A stretch of 7,653 nucleotides of DNA from an uncultured Eubacteriaceae bacterium (GTDB taxonomy: Bacteria; Bacillota; Clostridia; Eubacteriales; Eubacteriaceae), in NCBI GenBank assembly GCA_947630385.1, contig CANRHG010000089.1, positions 1 to 7,653 on the forward strand, written 5' to 3'. The notes below the pieces were generated by a model. That model was given only the letters and a program-made list of their open reading frames with translations. It did not search any database and was not told where the DNA came from. A program made the translations under genes and the position numbers. This document shows, piece after piece, positions 6,234-7,653 of the stretch (position 1 is its first letter; every line of letters starts with the position of its first letter).

Positions 6234-7653
6234 TTAATCTAATACTTGCGTTTTGCCGTCCGATAAGAGCTGTTTTGCCATTTCGGACAGCTTTCGGGCA
6301 CTCTTGGGAAAGAGCCCACCCTCTCCGGGATAATTAAACGCGGCTTCTTCGTCTCTGACGCCGGCACAGACTTTGAACAAATCGATGATCACGTCTTCGA
6401 CTTCTTTTCCCCCGCCGTAGATCCTCGGAAGGATCTTCTGAAGGATCGCCATGTCCAGGGCGTCGTCCTGGGAGAGGAGCCCTTCTTTTGCGTTATACAA
6501 AAGGTAAATACAGATCTGGTCCCTTTCTTTCGGACCGATCTGGGCGCTGATACGGGAGAGGACGGAGTTGATCGCTTCGAGCAGTGTTATGATCTCTTTG
6601 ATCTTATCGACCTCGTCTCCGGCTTCGACGAGGTTTAAGATCTCACCCCTTAGCGGGCTACTGCCGTATTTTTTCGGTTCCACCGGCCCCGCCGTCTTAA
6701 GGGACAGCGCTTCCGGTGTGACCGGGATCACGCTCAGATGGTCAAGGAGCTTTAGCTCTTTTTCGCTGTAGTCGTCCCCGTTTATATCGGCCAGGATAAA
6801 CAGATTATCCGGTAGGTAGAGCCTTCCGTAGCGCTCGTAGGCTACTTTATCGCTCCCAAAACGCTCGATCCCGAGGACCGGATCGGTCACGACTTCCCCG
6901 TCAACGCGACGTCTCGTGTCGAGCAGCGCGATCAGATCGCCCAAAAAGTCGGCGTCGGCGTCGAGTTTTAAGTCTTTTAGGTACAAAAAGTACGGAAGCT
7001 CGGGGTTTCGAATGGCCTGTAGTATAAAATCCGTCAAAACCCCCTCGGTGAACTGGTTCGTATAGGCGTTATAGGAGCCGAACATCTTTTGGTTGGGCTC
7101 GTCAAGATTCATCATACGTACCTGTAAGAAGCGTCCGTTTTCAAAATCCGCGCCGAGCGCGCCGGTAAACAGGCGCGTGAACAGATCCACGCTGTTTCCC
7201 CTCGGACCCGTTAGCGCGACGAGTGGGTAGGTCTTGAGCGAAAGATAAAGGTCCTTTACGAGTTCGCTCTTTTCGGGCAGGGTAAAGCCCCCACTCTCTA
7301 TAAAGTTTTCAAGGTAGTTTAAAATTTCCTCGACCGGGGCCTGTGAAATCTCGCTTAAATTTTCTTTTGATCCGCGTTCTTTAAAATAATAACGGTCGTG
7401 GTCGTGGCTTACGACTTCCTTGGCTGAGACCAGAACCTCGGGCGATACCGTGATCGGCGGTATGTTGATAACTTTCTTCTCTCTCGGCGGGTGTTTTATT
7501 TTTTTACTGGGCTTAGGTGGCTCTTCTTCTTGCGGCGCCACCGGTCCTTCGAGGATGATCGGCTCGGTCTCCACCTCCGGCTCAGCTTCTTCCACGGGCT
7601 CGTCTTCTACCGCTTCCTTCGGGCTTTCCTCGAGTTTTTCTTCAGTTTCTAGA
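6234..7653 (-). CDS. McrB-like AAA domain protein with degenerate ATPase motifs, N-terminus cut by window edge
   Basis: The frame is open to the right edge (at least 472 residues). The first in-window start-like codon, GTG at 7593-7595, is probably internal because the acidic sequence continues upstream of it. Numbered from that GTG: a Glu/Pro-rich acidic tail (1-26), a basic Pro/Lys linker (27-47), a helical region (85-120), then a AAA core aligned with McrB-like ATPases. The core keeps LQVRMMNLDEPNQKMFGSYNA (157-177, near the family's LLG-YN segment), LPDNLFILADIN (261-272, sensor-1-like Asn272), and ALDMAILQKILPRI (379-392), a hallmark of the group. Catalytic positions are replaced: Walker A reads GPRGNSVD (130-137), without Lys or Thr/Ser; the Walker B site reads YLKDLK (205-210) instead of LDEMN; the arginine-finger position in LDR is LDH (His286). 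It is probably a non-hydrolysing scaffold or regulator. Function and partners are unknown. It precedes the DUF2142 gene by 30 nt and is probably cotranscribed with it. Confidence 0.7.
   Translation of the reverse strand, partial: LETEEKLEESPKEAVEDEPVEEAEPEVETEPIILEGPVAPQEEEPPKPSKKIKHPPREKKVINIPPITVSPEVLVSAKEVVSHDHDRYYFKERGSKENLSEISQAPVEEILNYLENFIESGGFTLPEKSELVKDLYLSLKTYPLVALTGPRGNSVDLFTRLFTGALGADFENGRFLQVRMMNLDEPNQKMFGSYNAYTNQFTEGVLTDFILQAIRNPELPYFLYLKDLKLDADADFLGDLIALLDTRRRVDGEVVTDPVLGIERFGSDKVAYERYGRLYLPDNLFILADINGDDYSEKELKLLDHLSVIPVTPEALSLKTAGPVEPKKYGSSPLRGEILNLVEAGDEVDKIKEIITLLEAINSVLSRISAQIGPKERDQICIYLLYNAKEGLLSQDDALDMAILQKILPRIYGGGKEVEDVIIDLFKVCAGVRDEEAAFNYPGEGGLFPKSARKLSEMAKQLLSDGKTQVLD

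Noticed and set aside
7593..7595. GTG as the true start of the McrB-like protein
   Set aside because: The frame continues open for 19 more codons to the window edge with the same acidic composition. There is no ribosome-binding site just before the GTG, so the gene is treated as cut by the edge.
6234..7653. The McrB-like gene as a pseudogene
   Set aside because: No frameshift or internal stop is seen over more than 470 codons, and non-catalytic landmarks are kept. Only the nucleotide-handling residues are changed, which fits a pseudoenzyme better than decay.

Overview
The window looks like chromosomal DNA of a Bacillota bacterium, probably Clostridia-like, with moderate GC content. The evidence is a cysS gene followed directly by a Mini-III RNase gene (a typical Bacillota pair), a YerC/YecD-type TrpR relative, and dense packing with 4-17 nt gene overlaps. 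The genus cannot be told from the sequence. Almost every base is coding: the only gaps between genes are 92, 21 and about 30 bp. No tRNA, rRNA, CRISPR array or insertion sequence was seen.

Layout. (1) Positions 1-2416, minus strand, read right to left: a TrpR-like regulator, an AlaA-type alanine aminotransferase, the tRNA t6A factor TsaE, and IspD of the MEP isoprenoid pathway (its C-terminus is cut by the left edge). All four overlap by 4-17 nt, so they form one operon. (2) Positions 2417-2508: a short divergent intergenic region with two back-to-back extended -10 promoters. The rightward one sits so close to cysS that the cysS mRNA is predicted to be leaderless. (3) Positions 2509-4277, plus strand: cysS and mrnC, overlapping by 16 nt and closed by a strong intrinsic terminator. 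(4) Positions 4299-7653, minus strand, read right to left: an AAA protein of the McrB-like type whose nucleotide-binding motifs are degenerate (its N-terminus is cut by the right edge), then a polytopic DUF2142-type membrane protein that is probably GT-C glycosyltransferase-like. A perfect 9-bp hairpin lies between these two.

Parts 1-3 are housekeeping functions: amino-acid and tRNA metabolism, 23S rRNA maturation and isoprenoid precursors. Part 4 is the least described. A predicted catalytically dead McrB-like AAA protein with a strongly acidic N-terminal segment is encoded just upstream of an envelope glycosyltransferase-like membrane protein. Whether the two work together is inference from adjacency only.
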